In this document: piece after piece, positions 1 through 5,470 of the stretch
Position numbering within the stretch: the first letter of the stretch is position 1
Layout: every line of letters begins with the position of its first letter
Assembly (NCBI GenBank): GCA_003266145.1
Contig: MVJJ01000044.1
Span: forward strand, 1-7,998
Origin: Methanosphaera sp. SHI613
Lineage (GTDB): Archaea; Methanobacteriota; Methanobacteria; Methanobacteriales; Methanobacteriaceae
DNA length: 7,998 nt
Direction: 5' to 3'
Notes under the pieces: model-generated
Databases searched by the model: none
Seen by the model: the letters and a program-made list of their open reading frames with translations, nothing else
What the model was told of the DNA's origin: nothing
Program-made: the position numbers and the translations under genes

Positions 1-344
1 ATATAACAAAAAATAATAAATATAAACAATCCTAAAAAAAAATATTATACAAAAAAATATACATACATTACATGAGACAAATATAAACATATTTTTTTAT
101 AAAGAAATATCTTTTTCAACCACATTTTCAACAGCCACACAATATAAAGAATAAGTTAAAAATAATAGTCATTATGGATTTAAAAACATCATCATCAAAA
201 AACAAATTTCTTAAACTGACGGCATTGCATGGAATGAATAATATTATTATCGATTTCGACGTTGAATAATAATTTTCATTTAGAAAAAACATACTGTTCA
301 TCAAGAATAACTTCACTCAAAAAAGAGGTTTTCTATAAAACCCT
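1..344. other. Intergenic region without a supportable gene
   Basis: No convincing gene is visible. Positions 1-125 are nearly pure A+T. Positions 165-310 have more G and C and short open stretches in several frames on both strands, for example a plus-strand frame that starts at ATG 174 and ends at the double stop at 267-272, and a 62-codon minus-strand frame at 128-316. None has a ribosome binding site, and the overlapping frames look equally protein-like, so I cannot choose one. The patch may be degraded coding sequence. The far right part belongs to the hairpin terminator at 315-347. Confidence 0.5.
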
Positions 345-347
345 TTA
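315..347 (-). terminator. Intrinsic-type terminator of the decayed minus-strand gene
   Basis: Read on the minus strand, a stem-loop with arms GGTTTT (327-332) and AAAACC (337-342) and a 4-base loop is followed by a run of six T. The stem can be lengthened to about ten pairs (322-346) if one A is bulged out. It begins on the stop codon at 345-347 of a minus-strand reading frame. A stem plus T-run placed exactly after a stop supports the view that a real gene once ended here. Confidence 0.55.
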
Positions 348-763
348 AAAACCCCCATTTTGATAAGCTCGAGCTATCACATAAGAAGGTTCATAGTCGT
401 GTAGTACGTTTCGTCTTATCCATCTGATTCTTTGTATTCTTAACTATCTGGTTAGGCCTTTTGTTGTCCTGTATTTTCGTTTTAATTAAAAATCACGATG
501 AAAAAAATGGTCAAATGAATGAAAAAAAAAACAATAGATGAATAGGGAAAAGTTTTAAAAAAAAAGCAGTTATACCGTTAAATTAACAAAATAGTTTTAT
601 AAACATTCAATACAAAAAATTAAAATTAATAGATAAAATACGTGAAAATCCATATGTTATGAGAATATTGGCCATCTCTTCTTGGCTTATAAAGGGAGTA
701 ATACTTTTTTTGTTTTGAAATAGCTTTGGCCAATTCTCTTTTTATATATTGATATTTGTCCAT
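345..763 (-). pseudogene. Decayed minus-strand gene, possibly a transposase remnant
   Basis: Two protein-like pieces lie head to tail on the minus strand. The first starts at ATG 763 and runs 45 codons to TAA at 626-628. It begins MDKYQYIKRELAKAISKQKK and is strongly basic. The second is open from 485 down to TAA at 345-347, broken by one TAG at 444-446, and ends YEPSYVIARAYQNGGF. It is arginine-rich before that tail (RIQRIRWIRR). Between them (486-625) is A+T-rich sequence with stops in the relevant frames. A start with a possible upstream TATA, a C-terminal tail and a terminator in one orientation suggest a single gene that lost its middle and then decayed. The basic character fits a transposase or other DNA-binding protein, but I do not recognise the family and saw no terminal inverted repeats. 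The two pieces could also be unrelated. Confidence 0.4.
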
Positions 764-799
764 TTTTGTTTGAATCTATCATATACTTTTTTTTAAAAA

Positions 800-811
800 A
801 TATATATAATA
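800..811 (+). promoter_or_regulatory. Archaeal TATA box for the small gene pair at 853
   Basis: TATATATAAT at 801-810 lies about 50 bases before the ATG at 853. Archaeal transcription usually starts about 25 bases after the box, which would give a leader of roughly 20-25 bases. This argues for the ATG at 853 and against a longer reading from TTG 766, because the box would then lie inside the coding sequence. The same A+T palindromic tract could also serve the minus-strand remnant starting at 763. Confidence 0.45.
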
Positions 812-852
812 AGGATTTACATATAATATATAGAAATTGTTTTAGTGATAAC

Positions 853-1134
853 ATGTCAGATAGATTAGAGAATATTTTTATTAATTTTGCAAATTCACAG
901 GAAGAATTACTCAGTCAAATGAATTTAACCAAGGAAGAATTTGTTGAAAACGCAAAGAAATGGTCAGAAACGGAGGATGGAAAACTGGAAATCCAGAAGT
1001 TTATCCTTAATCAGGAAATTGATGATTTAAAAAGTGAAATTATTGAAATTGAAAAGAATATTGCTAAAAAAGAAGAGTCTATCAGAGAGATTGATGAAGA
1101 ATTATCCAAGTTAAATGGTGATGATAATGGTTGA
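853..1134 (+). CDS. Small acidic coiled-coil protein, unknown function
   Basis: This 93-residue protein starts at ATG 853, which is preferred over the in-frame TTG at 766. The TTG has no ribosome binding site and would add a hydrophobic 29-residue extension read across a TATA box. GTGAT at 845-849 may act as a close binding site for ATG 853. The first part (residues 1-45) looks helical and contains MNLTKEEFVENAKKW, which resembles a small helix-turn-helix-like segment, though this is not decisive. Residues 50-88 have a regular heptad pattern of I/L with E and K, the signature of a coiled coil. There is no signal peptide or membrane segment, so it should be cytoplasmic. Its 3' end overlaps the next gene by 8 bases, indicating translational coupling. 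I do not recognise the family, and the function is unknown. Confidence 0.7.
   Translation: MSDRLENIFINFANSQEELLSQMNLTKEEFVENAKKWSETEDGKLEIQKFILNQEIDDLKSEIIEIEKNIAKKEESIREIDEELSKLNGDDNG
1117..1122 (+). promoter_or_regulatory. Ribosome binding site GGTGAT deciding the start at 1127
   Basis: GGTGAT matches the typical methanogen binding site (complement of the 16S 3' end). It sits 4 bases before ATG 1127. In-frame start codons at 1115, 1118 and 1121 overlap or precede it, and ATG 1136 is 13 bases away, so 1127 is the best start. The site lies inside the last codons of the upstream gene. Confidence 0.55.
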
Positions 1135-1321
1135 AATGTCATTTAAAGTAAAAGTTAAACGTGAAGATCATGATGAAGATAAACCTATGTATGTTGAAAT
1201 ACCTGATTTGATTGTAGATGCTTATTTCCTTCGTGACGGTGATGAGGTAGAATGGACTTACTTTGTAAACTGTAAAAATCAGAAAGAGGTTAAGTTGAAA
1301 AGAAAGTACACGGGTTTATAG
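1127..1321 (+). CDS. Small protein with AbrB-like (swapped-hairpin) pattern
   Basis: This is a 64-residue protein from ATG 1127, chosen because GGTGAT lies 4 bases upstream. The layout is a basic strand (FKVKVKR, about residues 5-11), a strand plus proline (MYVEIPDL, about 21-28), a short helix, then LRDGDEVEW (about 35-43) and a final basic strand KEVKLKRKY. The order IP, short helix, L-x-x-GD-x-V-x-(W/F) is the pattern of AbrB/MazE-type DNA-binding domains, which often act as transcription regulators or antitoxins. The match is by eye and is diverged, since the usual basic residues after IP are missing. It overlaps the preceding coiled-coil gene by 8 bases, so the two probably work together. 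No toxin gene is visible beside it. Product class is inferred and function is unknown. Confidence 0.6.
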   Translation: MVEMSFKVKVKREDHDEDKPMYVEIPDLIVDAYFLRDGDEVEWTYFVNCKNQKEVKLKRKYTGL

Positions 1322-1462
1322 CCGGAGTGCTATTTTATTCATATTTTCTTTTTGTTTTTTCTTATACATTTTATTTTTATGTGACTTTTTTCTTGGATTT
1401 GCATCAATTATGATGTGCCTTAAATATGCATTCCTGTTCACACAATAGGAACAAGTGTTCAT
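1316..1462 (-). CDS. Possible small CxxC protein or gene remnant
   Basis: A minus-strand frame of 48 residues starts at ATG 1460-1462 and ends at TAA 1316-1318, overlapping the last bases of the plus-strand gene tail to tail. It begins MNTCSYCVNRNAYLRH, where C4 and C7 form a CxxC pair of the kind that binds zinc. The second half is very rich in lysine. A second CxxC needed for a complete zinc ribbon is absent. There is no clear ribosome binding site, and an in-frame stop lies just upstream. The region is less A+T-rich than its surroundings, which favours coding origin, but the ORF is short and could be a decayed fragment or chance. Confidence 0.25.
   Translation of the reverse strand: MNTCSYCVNRNAYLRHIIIDANPRKKSHKNKMYKKKQKENMNKIALRL
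1435..1453. repeat. Dyad repeat copy 1, TGTTC-N9-GAACA
   Basis: A perfect 5-base dyad with a 9-base spacer. The same arrangement with the same spacer recurs at 1499-1517, and the shared pattern reaches TGTTCA at the left and TAGGAACAA at the right. Symmetry, fixed spacing and repetition suggest a binding site for a dimeric regulator. No experimental or family evidence is available. Confidence 0.45.
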
Positions 1463-1486
1463 TCCAGTTCATGTTATGTGAATGAA
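1458..1486. repeat. Inverted repeat TTCATTC / GAATGAA
   Basis: TTCATTC (1458-1464) and GAATGAA (1480-1486) form a 7-base perfect inverted repeat with a 15-base loop. It lies between the two TGTTC dyads. It could form a weak hairpin or be part of the same protein-binding region. Confidence 0.3.
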
Positions 1487-1498
1487 TTTGGCTATTTT

Positions 1499-1517
1499 TG
1501 TTCATATTTTAGGAACA
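1499..1517. repeat. Dyad repeat copy 2, TGTTC-N9-GAACA
   Basis: This is the second copy of the dyad, 64 bases after the first and with the same 9-base spacer. A degenerate third copy follows at 1530-1548 (right arm GAACA intact, left arm TAGTC). The spacing of 64 and 31 bases is close to whole numbers of helical turns (about six and three), which fits sites on one face of DNA, although that is inference. Confidence 0.45.
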
Positions 1518-1601
1518 AACAGTCCTATTTAGTCACTTTTTTGGAACATCAACATATCGTTAAATTAGATAAAAACACTTAAAAAATTTTATTTTCAATA
1601 A

Positions 1602-1626
1602 AAAAGCTTATAAAGCTTTTATTTTA
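1602..1626. terminator. Bidirectional hairpin terminator
   Basis: AAAAGCTT (1602-1609) and AAGCTTTT (1613-1620) form a perfect 8-base stem with a 3-base loop. The plus strand continues with T-rich sequence and the minus strand with a run of T, so the hairpin could stop transcription from either side. On the plus strand it is about 280 bases after the small gene pair. Confidence 0.45.
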
Positions 1627-1990
1627 ATTTTAAGAATTTTATAATCATTTAATCATATATTTTTTTAAAAAAATAATTAAGCCTATTTTTTAATTTAAAT
1701 GAACAGTATGAACTATAATAATAATTAATTTCCATTAATAACCATAATTTTATAGATAAATATTTATTAAGTTAATTTTAAAAAATAAAGCCATTATGAT
1801 CAAAATTTTTACTGATGTTTTTTTATGAAATAATTATTTTTAAATTATTTTAATATTTTTTTATAAATTTTTTAGCAAACTACCTTTATTTCCTATGAAA
1901 ATTATAAATAATATAAAATAATAAAATATTAATAAACAATGTTTATAAATTTATTAAAAAATAATATTTTAACTTATTTATATTAAGAAT

Positions 1991-2004
1991 GATTATATAA
2001 TATT
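1991..2004 (+). promoter_or_regulatory. TATA box upstream of the DUF3100 gene
   Basis: TTATATAA at 1993-2000 would place the transcript start near 2022 and leave a leader of about 85 bases. That leader contains an imperfect hairpin with TTCAACAT (2022-2029) facing ATG-ATT-TTGAA (2042-2052) around a GATGCGG loop, which stands out from the A+T background. A second weaker TATA-like element (AATATAG) lies near 2057. Which of the two is used cannot be told from sequence. Confidence 0.4.
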
Positions 2005-2108
2005 AATTAAATTTTTAACATTTCAACATTGATGCGGTTTTATGATTTTGAAGCAAAATATAGTTATTAATAAAATTTCAAAATGTATTACCAGTTGGAG
2101 ATGAATCA

Positions 2109-2969
2109 ATGGATATCAAAAATAAATATACTTCAGATACTGAAGACTTGATGAAATCTGTAAAAGATTATAAATTACATTTAACTGTTTTGGTAGCTAT
2201 AGTAATCTCAGAGTACATCGGTGTTATAACATTAGACCTAATGGGAATATCCATCGTATTGATGCCACTATTATATTCATTAATACTTGCAGTAGCATTT
2301 TACTTGGCAAAGCCTGTGACATGGATTCAGGAAAAACAATCAGAAAGATCTAGTGCTATAATGATGTTACTTATAGGTCCATTACTAGCCAAACTAGCTA
2401 TAGCTAGTGGTCAAAACATTGGAATAATATTTAATGCAGGTCCGGCAATTCTACTACAGGAAGTTGGAAACCTAGGTACCATCTTTGCTGCAATGCCTAT
2501 TGCATTATTATTAGGATTTAAACGTGAAGCTGTTGGTATGACAAGCTCAATTTGTCGTGAACCACAGATGGCCGTAGTAATAGACAAATATGGATTTACT
2601 TCTCCTGAAACAAGAGGTTTCTTTACAGTATTTCTTATAGGTACCGTTTTAGGAACACCATTTATCAGCTTATTGGTAAGCATACTTGCATATACCCTTC
2701 CATTACATCCATTTGCATTTGGAATGGCATGTGGTATAGGAAGTGCCAGTATGAATGCAGCGGCCGTTGCATCATTATCAACCATATTCCCACAGTATGC
2801 TACACAGATGGAAGCATTCAGTGGAATGGCTAACCTGATTGCTATGGTTACCGGTATGTACGTATATATCTTCGTTGCTATGCCTCTTACCGAAGGATTA
2901 TACAAAAGACTTGAACCACCAATAAATTCATTATTACGGCGCAGAAAGGAAAAAAAGGAGAGTTGTTAG
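2109..2969 (+). CDS. DUF3100-like integral membrane protein, first copy
   Basis: A 286-residue protein starts at ATG 2109, with GGAG at 2097-2100 spaced 8 bases. It has about seven hydrophobic segments, roughly at residues 22-43, 45-67, 82-100, 119-137, 170-195, 201-222 and 238-260. Conserved-looking motifs shared with the paralogue at 3550 are AKLAI-SGQN (94-103), TSSICREPQM (145-154), LPLHP (197-201) and ACGIGS (207-212). I assign it to the DUF3100 membrane family from memory of the family pattern. The family is of unknown function, and transport is a reasonable guess. The C-terminus is strongly basic and charged (RRRKEKKESC). The stop is TAG at 2967-2969, and the next gene follows in the same frame after only one codon. 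Known DUF3100 proteins in other organisms are, as I recall, nearer 420 residues, which would equal this gene plus the next. Confidence 0.8.
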   Translation: MDIKNKYTSDTEDLMKSVKDYKLHLTVLVAIVISEYIGVITLDLMGISIVLMPLLYSLILAVAFYLAKPVTWIQEKQSERSSAIMMLLIGPLLAKLAIASGQNIGIIFNAGPAILLQEVGNLGTIFAAMPIALLLGFKREAVGMTSSICREPQMAVVIDKYGFTSPETRGFFTVFLIGTVLGTPFISLLVSILAYTLPLHPFAFGMACGIGSASMNAAAVASLSTIFPQYATQMEAFSGMANLIAMVTGMYVYIFVAMPLTEGLYKRLEPPINSLLRRRKEKKESC

Positions 2970-2972
2970 ATA

Positions 2973-3440
2973 TTGACTGAAAAGATATCAATTAAAATAT
3001 TGGTTGAATGGATAGGTATACTGCTGATATTTTCCATCATCTCAGCTATCGGTAACGTAGTGGGATATCAGTACCCATTTATGGAATCATTGATAGGAAT
3101 GTTCATATTATGTGGAATATCACTTGCAGGGCTTATCATCGAAAGATACGTTCCATGGGATATACCGTCAATCTTATACATCAGTATTTTAGGTTTACTA
3201 TTGGCACTTCCAATCTCACCGGTATCTGATACCTTGATTTATTATACATCACGTGTTGAATTGATTTCATTAACAACAGTGCTGCTTGCATATGCAGGTA
3301 TTTCAATGGGTAAAGACCTGGGTGACTTCAAGAAAGTCGGAGTCAAAGGTGTTATCGTTACATTCTTTGTCATATTCGGTACCTATGTCGGTTCAGCATT
3401 GATTGCACAGGTTGTATTAATGTATACGGGAATGATTTAA
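2973..3440 (+). CDS. Small membrane protein, partner or second half of the DUF3100 module
   Basis: A 155-residue protein starts at TTG 2973, 3 bases after the previous stop. AAGGAG (2955-2960) is a possible binding site, but the 12-base spacing is long, so coupling to upstream translation is likely. No better in-frame start lies near the upstream stop. It has about five hydrophobic segments (roughly residues 10-28, 36-56, 65-84, 95-112, 124-152). The motif AYAGISMGKDLGDFKKVG (106-123) is reminiscent of ion-coupled carriers such as GltS-type proteins, though not enough for assignment. It lies in the same reading frame as the upstream gene, with only TAG and an Ile codon between, and their joint length (about 442) matches a full-length DUF3100 protein. 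I infer two subunits of one membrane complex. A nonsense-split gene or stop readthrough are the alternatives. Confidence 0.75.
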   Translation: MTEKISIKILVEWIGILLIFSIISAIGNVVGYQYPFMESLIGMFILCGISLAGLIIERYVPWDIPSILYISILGLLLALPISPVSDTLIYYTSRVELISLTTVLLAYAGISMGKDLGDFKKVGVKGVIVTFFVIFGTYVGSALIAQVVLMYTGMI

Positions 3441-3463
3441 ATTTAAATCATATTACTTTTTTT
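3432..3463 (+). terminator. Palindrome plus T-run terminator over the stop codon
   Basis: A perfect 20-base palindrome (3432-3451, half-site ATGATTTAAA) includes the TAA stop at 3438-3440 and is followed by seven T at 3457-3463 and a second T-run at 3471-3477. It probably ends the first DUF3100 transcript, which would make the paralogue at 3550 a separate unit. The palindrome has no loop bases, so an RNA hairpin would lose the central pairs. Confidence 0.5.
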
Positions 3464-3518
3464 GATAAACTTTTTTTAATTACATGTTTTTCACATATAC
3501 TGCAATTATCCAAAATTC

Positions 3519-3530
3519 GATATAATAATA
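3519..3530 (+). promoter_or_regulatory. TATA box close to the second DUF3100 gene
   Basis: TATAATAATA at 3521-3530 lies only about 25 bases before ATG 3550. Transcription from it would begin at or next to the start codon, giving a leaderless or nearly leaderless mRNA. The absence of a good ribosome binding site before ATG 3550 agrees with that. Confidence 0.45.
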
Positions 3531-3549
3531 GATAGGTTCGTGTATTCTA

Positions 3550-4356
3550 ATGAAAGAAAAGATAACTAATATAAATATTGAAGATGTGTTGAATTACAAA
3601 TTACACATTAGTGTTTTAGTAATATTTTTAATATCCACATCTATAGGAGTTATCAAATTTTCAGTATTTGACACGATTACAATTATCATACTACCACTGG
3701 TATTCGCATTATTGTTTTCAATCATTGCCTACCTCACCAACTACATCAAATGGATAGATAAAAAGGAATCACAAGCGGCTACCGTCATCTTTGCAGTCAT
3801 AATATGTCCTCTTATAGCAAAACTTGCAATAATAAGTGGCCAGAACATATCACTGTTATACCAGACGGGACCACTGATCATACTCGAAGAACTTGGAGAC
3901 ATAATGTGTGTATTTATAGCATTACCCATCGCATTGATTCTAGGTTTTAGAAGAAAAGCCATCGGAATGACAAGTTCAATCTGCAGAGAACCACAGATGG
4001 CAATGATAATGGACAAATATGGCGTGGACTCTGAGGAGATGAAAGGATTCATGATAGTCTATACCATGGGAGCAGTACTCGGCACAATATTCATAAGCAT
4101 AATCGTCAACGTATTATCATATATACTGCCGCTTCATCCATATTCCTATGCCATTGCATGTGGAATAGGTAGTACAAGCATGAACGTAGCGGGACTATCG
4201 GCACTTTGCGTATTGCATCCGGAGTTAACCAATCAACTAATAGCATTAAGTGCAATAGCAAATCTCATATCAGTACTGCTAAGCGTATACATATTCATAT
4301 TTATATTGCTGCCTCTTACCGAAAAGATATACTCGATACTGATAAAACACTTGTAG
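3550..4356 (+). CDS. DUF3100-like integral membrane protein, second copy
   Basis: A 268-residue protein starts at ATG 3550 and is clearly paralogous to the gene at 2109. The two align over their whole length with few gaps. Shared blocks are AKLAI-SGQN (90-99), TSSICREPQM (141-150), DKYG, LPLHP (194-198), ACGIGS (203-208) and PLTE near the end. It has the same pattern of about seven hydrophobic segments. Unlike the first copy it lacks the charged C-terminal tail and is not followed by the 155-residue partner. After its TAG stop the frame closes within five codons. It may share the single partner encoded by the first copy, have its own role, or form a homomer. The substrate is unknown and transport is inferred from topology only. 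Confidence 0.8.
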   Translation: MKEKITNINIEDVLNYKLHISVLVIFLISTSIGVIKFSVFDTITIIILPLVFALLFSIIAYLTNYIKWIDKKESQAATVIFAVIICPLIAKLAIISGQNISLLYQTGPLIILEELGDIMCVFIALPIALILGFRRKAIGMTSSICREPQMAMIMDKYGVDSEEMKGFMIVYTMGAVLGTIFISIIVNVLSYILPLHPYSYAIACGIGSTSMNVAGLSALCVLHPELTNQLIALSAIANLISVLLSVYIFIFILLPLTEKIYSILIKHL

Positions 4357-4374
4357 ATACTTTTAAAATAAGGT

Positions 4375-4416
4375 GAAATTATCCACTCCCCCAATAATCC
4401 TTTTTGCTCTTTTAAT
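4375..4416 (+). terminator. C-rich patch followed by T-rich tract, probable transcript end
   Basis: CCACTCCCCC at 4383-4392 is followed by CCTTTTTGCTCTTTTAATT (from 4399). There is a weak ATTAT/ATAAT stem around the C-run. A run of C in such A+T-rich DNA just after a gene and before oligo-T is notable, and the same arrangement occurs after the gene ending at 7069. U-rich tracts are the known archaeal termination signal. The role of the C patch is inference. Confidence 0.4.
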
Positions 4417-4441
4417 TACAAATGTATAAAATATCACATTA

Positions 4442-4493
4442 TAATCAAACAATGTTTAAAATAATCCGATTAAAATAGGGATGATTAAACAAT
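4442..4493. repeat. Direct repeat upstream of thiM, possible operator pair
   Basis: A 12-base element ending AAACAAT occurs at 4442-4453 and again at 4482-4493 with 10 of 12 identical positions, 40 bases apart. A related GATTAAA lies at 4468-4474. It sits 25-75 bases before the probable TATA box of thiM, where an archaeal activator or repressor could bind. The A+T-rich setting makes chance similarity quite possible. Confidence 0.25.
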
Positions 4494-4515
4494 AATTATA
4501 ATAAATGAAAAAATC

Positions 4516-4532
4516 AATATAATAATATAAAT
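4516..4532 (+). promoter_or_regulatory. TATA box of the thiM operon
   Basis: TATAATAATATAAATA at 4518-4533 lies about 50-60 bases before ATG 4580, implying a leader of roughly 30-40 bases. That leader is too short and too A+T-rich for a TPP riboswitch, and none of the conserved THI-box bases is visible between 4357 and 4580. Confidence 0.45.
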
Positions 4533-4579
4533 AAAAAGATAATATCTAAAATTATTCAAAAAAATAAAGGAGATTAATA

Positions 4580-5431
4580 ATGAATGAAATTATCAACAAC
4601 ATATGTGATTGTGTTATAAAACTAAGAAATGAAAGTCCACTAGTACACTGCATAACAAATACAGTAACTGTAAACGACTGTGCAAATGCTGTACTGGCAA
4701 TTGGAGCATCCCCTATCATGGCAAATGAACCACTCGAAGCCGAGGAAATGGTTACAGTAGTCAATTCATTATTAATAAACATCGGAACATTAAACCAGAA
4801 ACAGATAGAGGCTATGAAGATAGCAGCTAAAACCGCGGAAAAACTTGGAAAATCATACGTACTTGACCCGGTCGGTATAGGGGTAAGCAATATAAGAAAT
4901 GAAACATCAATGGAACTGATAAAATCAAATCCTACAATAATAAGAGGAAACCTCTCAGAGATAAAAACCCTTGCAAACCTAATCGGAATACTCGATGAAT
5001 GTACACAAGTAAAAGGTGTAGACGTAGCAGACAGTGACGTCATAAACGATGAGACACTAGAATCCAATGCATTGATAGTTAAAAACATTGCACAGAAATT
5101 AGATACAACAATAGCAGTATCTGGACCAATAGATATAATATCAGACGGTAATGAAGTATATGCAATAGAAAACGGACATAAGATGATGAGCCAGATAACA
5201 GGCAGCGGATGTATGCTTGGATGTATACTTGCCGCATACAATGCAGTAACTACGCCACTTACAGCAGCAGTAACTGCAACTGTAGTTCTTGGAATAGCAG
5301 GACAACTGGCAGCACAGACAGTCAAGGTAAACAACAAGGGTACAGGTACATTCAGAAGTGAACTAATTGATGAGCTGTCCAACATTGATGATCAAAAAGT
5401 ACAGGACAACATCAAAATAAGAAAATTATAA
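4580..5431 (+). CDS. thiM: Hydroxyethylthiazole kinase ThiM
   Basis: ThiM phosphorylates 4-methyl-5-(2-hydroxyethyl)thiazole with ATP (EC 2.7.1.50), the salvage route to the thiazole half of thiamine, in the cytoplasm. The 283-residue length is a little above the usual 260-275. The start is ATG 4580 with AGGAG at 4568-4572, spaced 7 bases. Family hallmarks are PLVHCITNTVTVNDCAN (20-36), the substrate region GASPIMANEPLE (42-53), LDPVG (95-99), the RGNLSEI motif (122-128) and the anion-hole and catalytic loop ITGSGCMLG (206-214), where Cys211 matches the catalytic-loop cysteine of the ribokinase-like ThiM family. All key motifs are intact, so the enzyme should be active. It is first in an apparent operon, 39 bases before thiE. 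Salvage suggests uptake of thiazole or breakdown products from surroundings. Confidence 0.97.
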   Translation: MNEIINNICDCVIKLRNESPLVHCITNTVTVNDCANAVLAIGASPIMANEPLEAEEMVTVVNSLLINIGTLNQKQIEAMKIAAKTAEKLGKSYVLDPVGIGVSNIRNETSMELIKSNPTIIRGNLSEIKTLANLIGILDECTQVKGVDVADSDVINDETLESNALIVKNIAQKLDTTIAVSGPIDIISDGNEVYAIENGHKMMSQITGSGCMLGCILAAYNAVTTPLTAAVTATVVLGIAGQLAAQTVKVNNKGTGTFRSELIDELSNIDDQKVQDNIKIRKL

Positions 5432-5470
5432 CTGATTAATAAATCATGGATTTAATTATGATGAGGAATA

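Larger units (their letters stand above)
1322..2108. other. Long non-coding interval, dyad repeats then A+T desert
   Basis: No plus-strand gene is visible in these 787 bases. Positions 1390-1560 are relatively G+C-rich and hold repeated TGTTC/GAACA elements and the doubtful CxxC ORF on the minus strand. Positions 1560-2020 are almost pure A+T with long runs of A and T, holding only a hairpin terminator at 1602-1620. Positions 1990-2108 look like the promoter and leader of the DUF3100 gene. I see no tRNA, rRNA or CRISPR structure. Confidence 0.6.

Noticed and set aside
87..269. Plus-strand open frame ending in LHGMNNIIIDFDVE, faintly like the start of DapF
   Set aside because: The likeness is a few residues only, there is no ribosome binding site, and the frame ends after 31 codons from its ATG.
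128..316. 62-residue minus-strand ORF
   Set aside because: No ribosome binding site, and other frames of the same patch look equally protein-like. The I/F-rich composition is expected from A+T-rich DNA.
360..490. Structured non-coding RNA in the G+C-richer patch
   Set aside because: Only a short ATAAGA/TCTTAT pairing was found. The minus-strand reading frame with terminator explains the composition better.
766..852. N-terminal extension of the coiled-coil gene from TTG 766
   Set aside because: The extension has no ribosome binding site, is hydrophobic and A+T-driven, and would run across the TATA box. ATG 853 is better placed.
2411..2905. 164-residue minus-strand ORF inside the DUF3100 gene
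   Set aside because: It is a shadow of a long hydrophobic coding sequence on the plus strand with clear family motifs.
4380..4579. TPP riboswitch before thiM
   Set aside because: No CUGAGA-type or other conserved THI-box sequence is present, and the probable leader is only 30-40 bases.
4552..5385. 277-residue minus-strand ORF opposite thiM
   Set aside because: thiM has all family motifs in the plus frame. The opposite frame is low-complexity Ser/Ile/Thr-rich and is a shadow.
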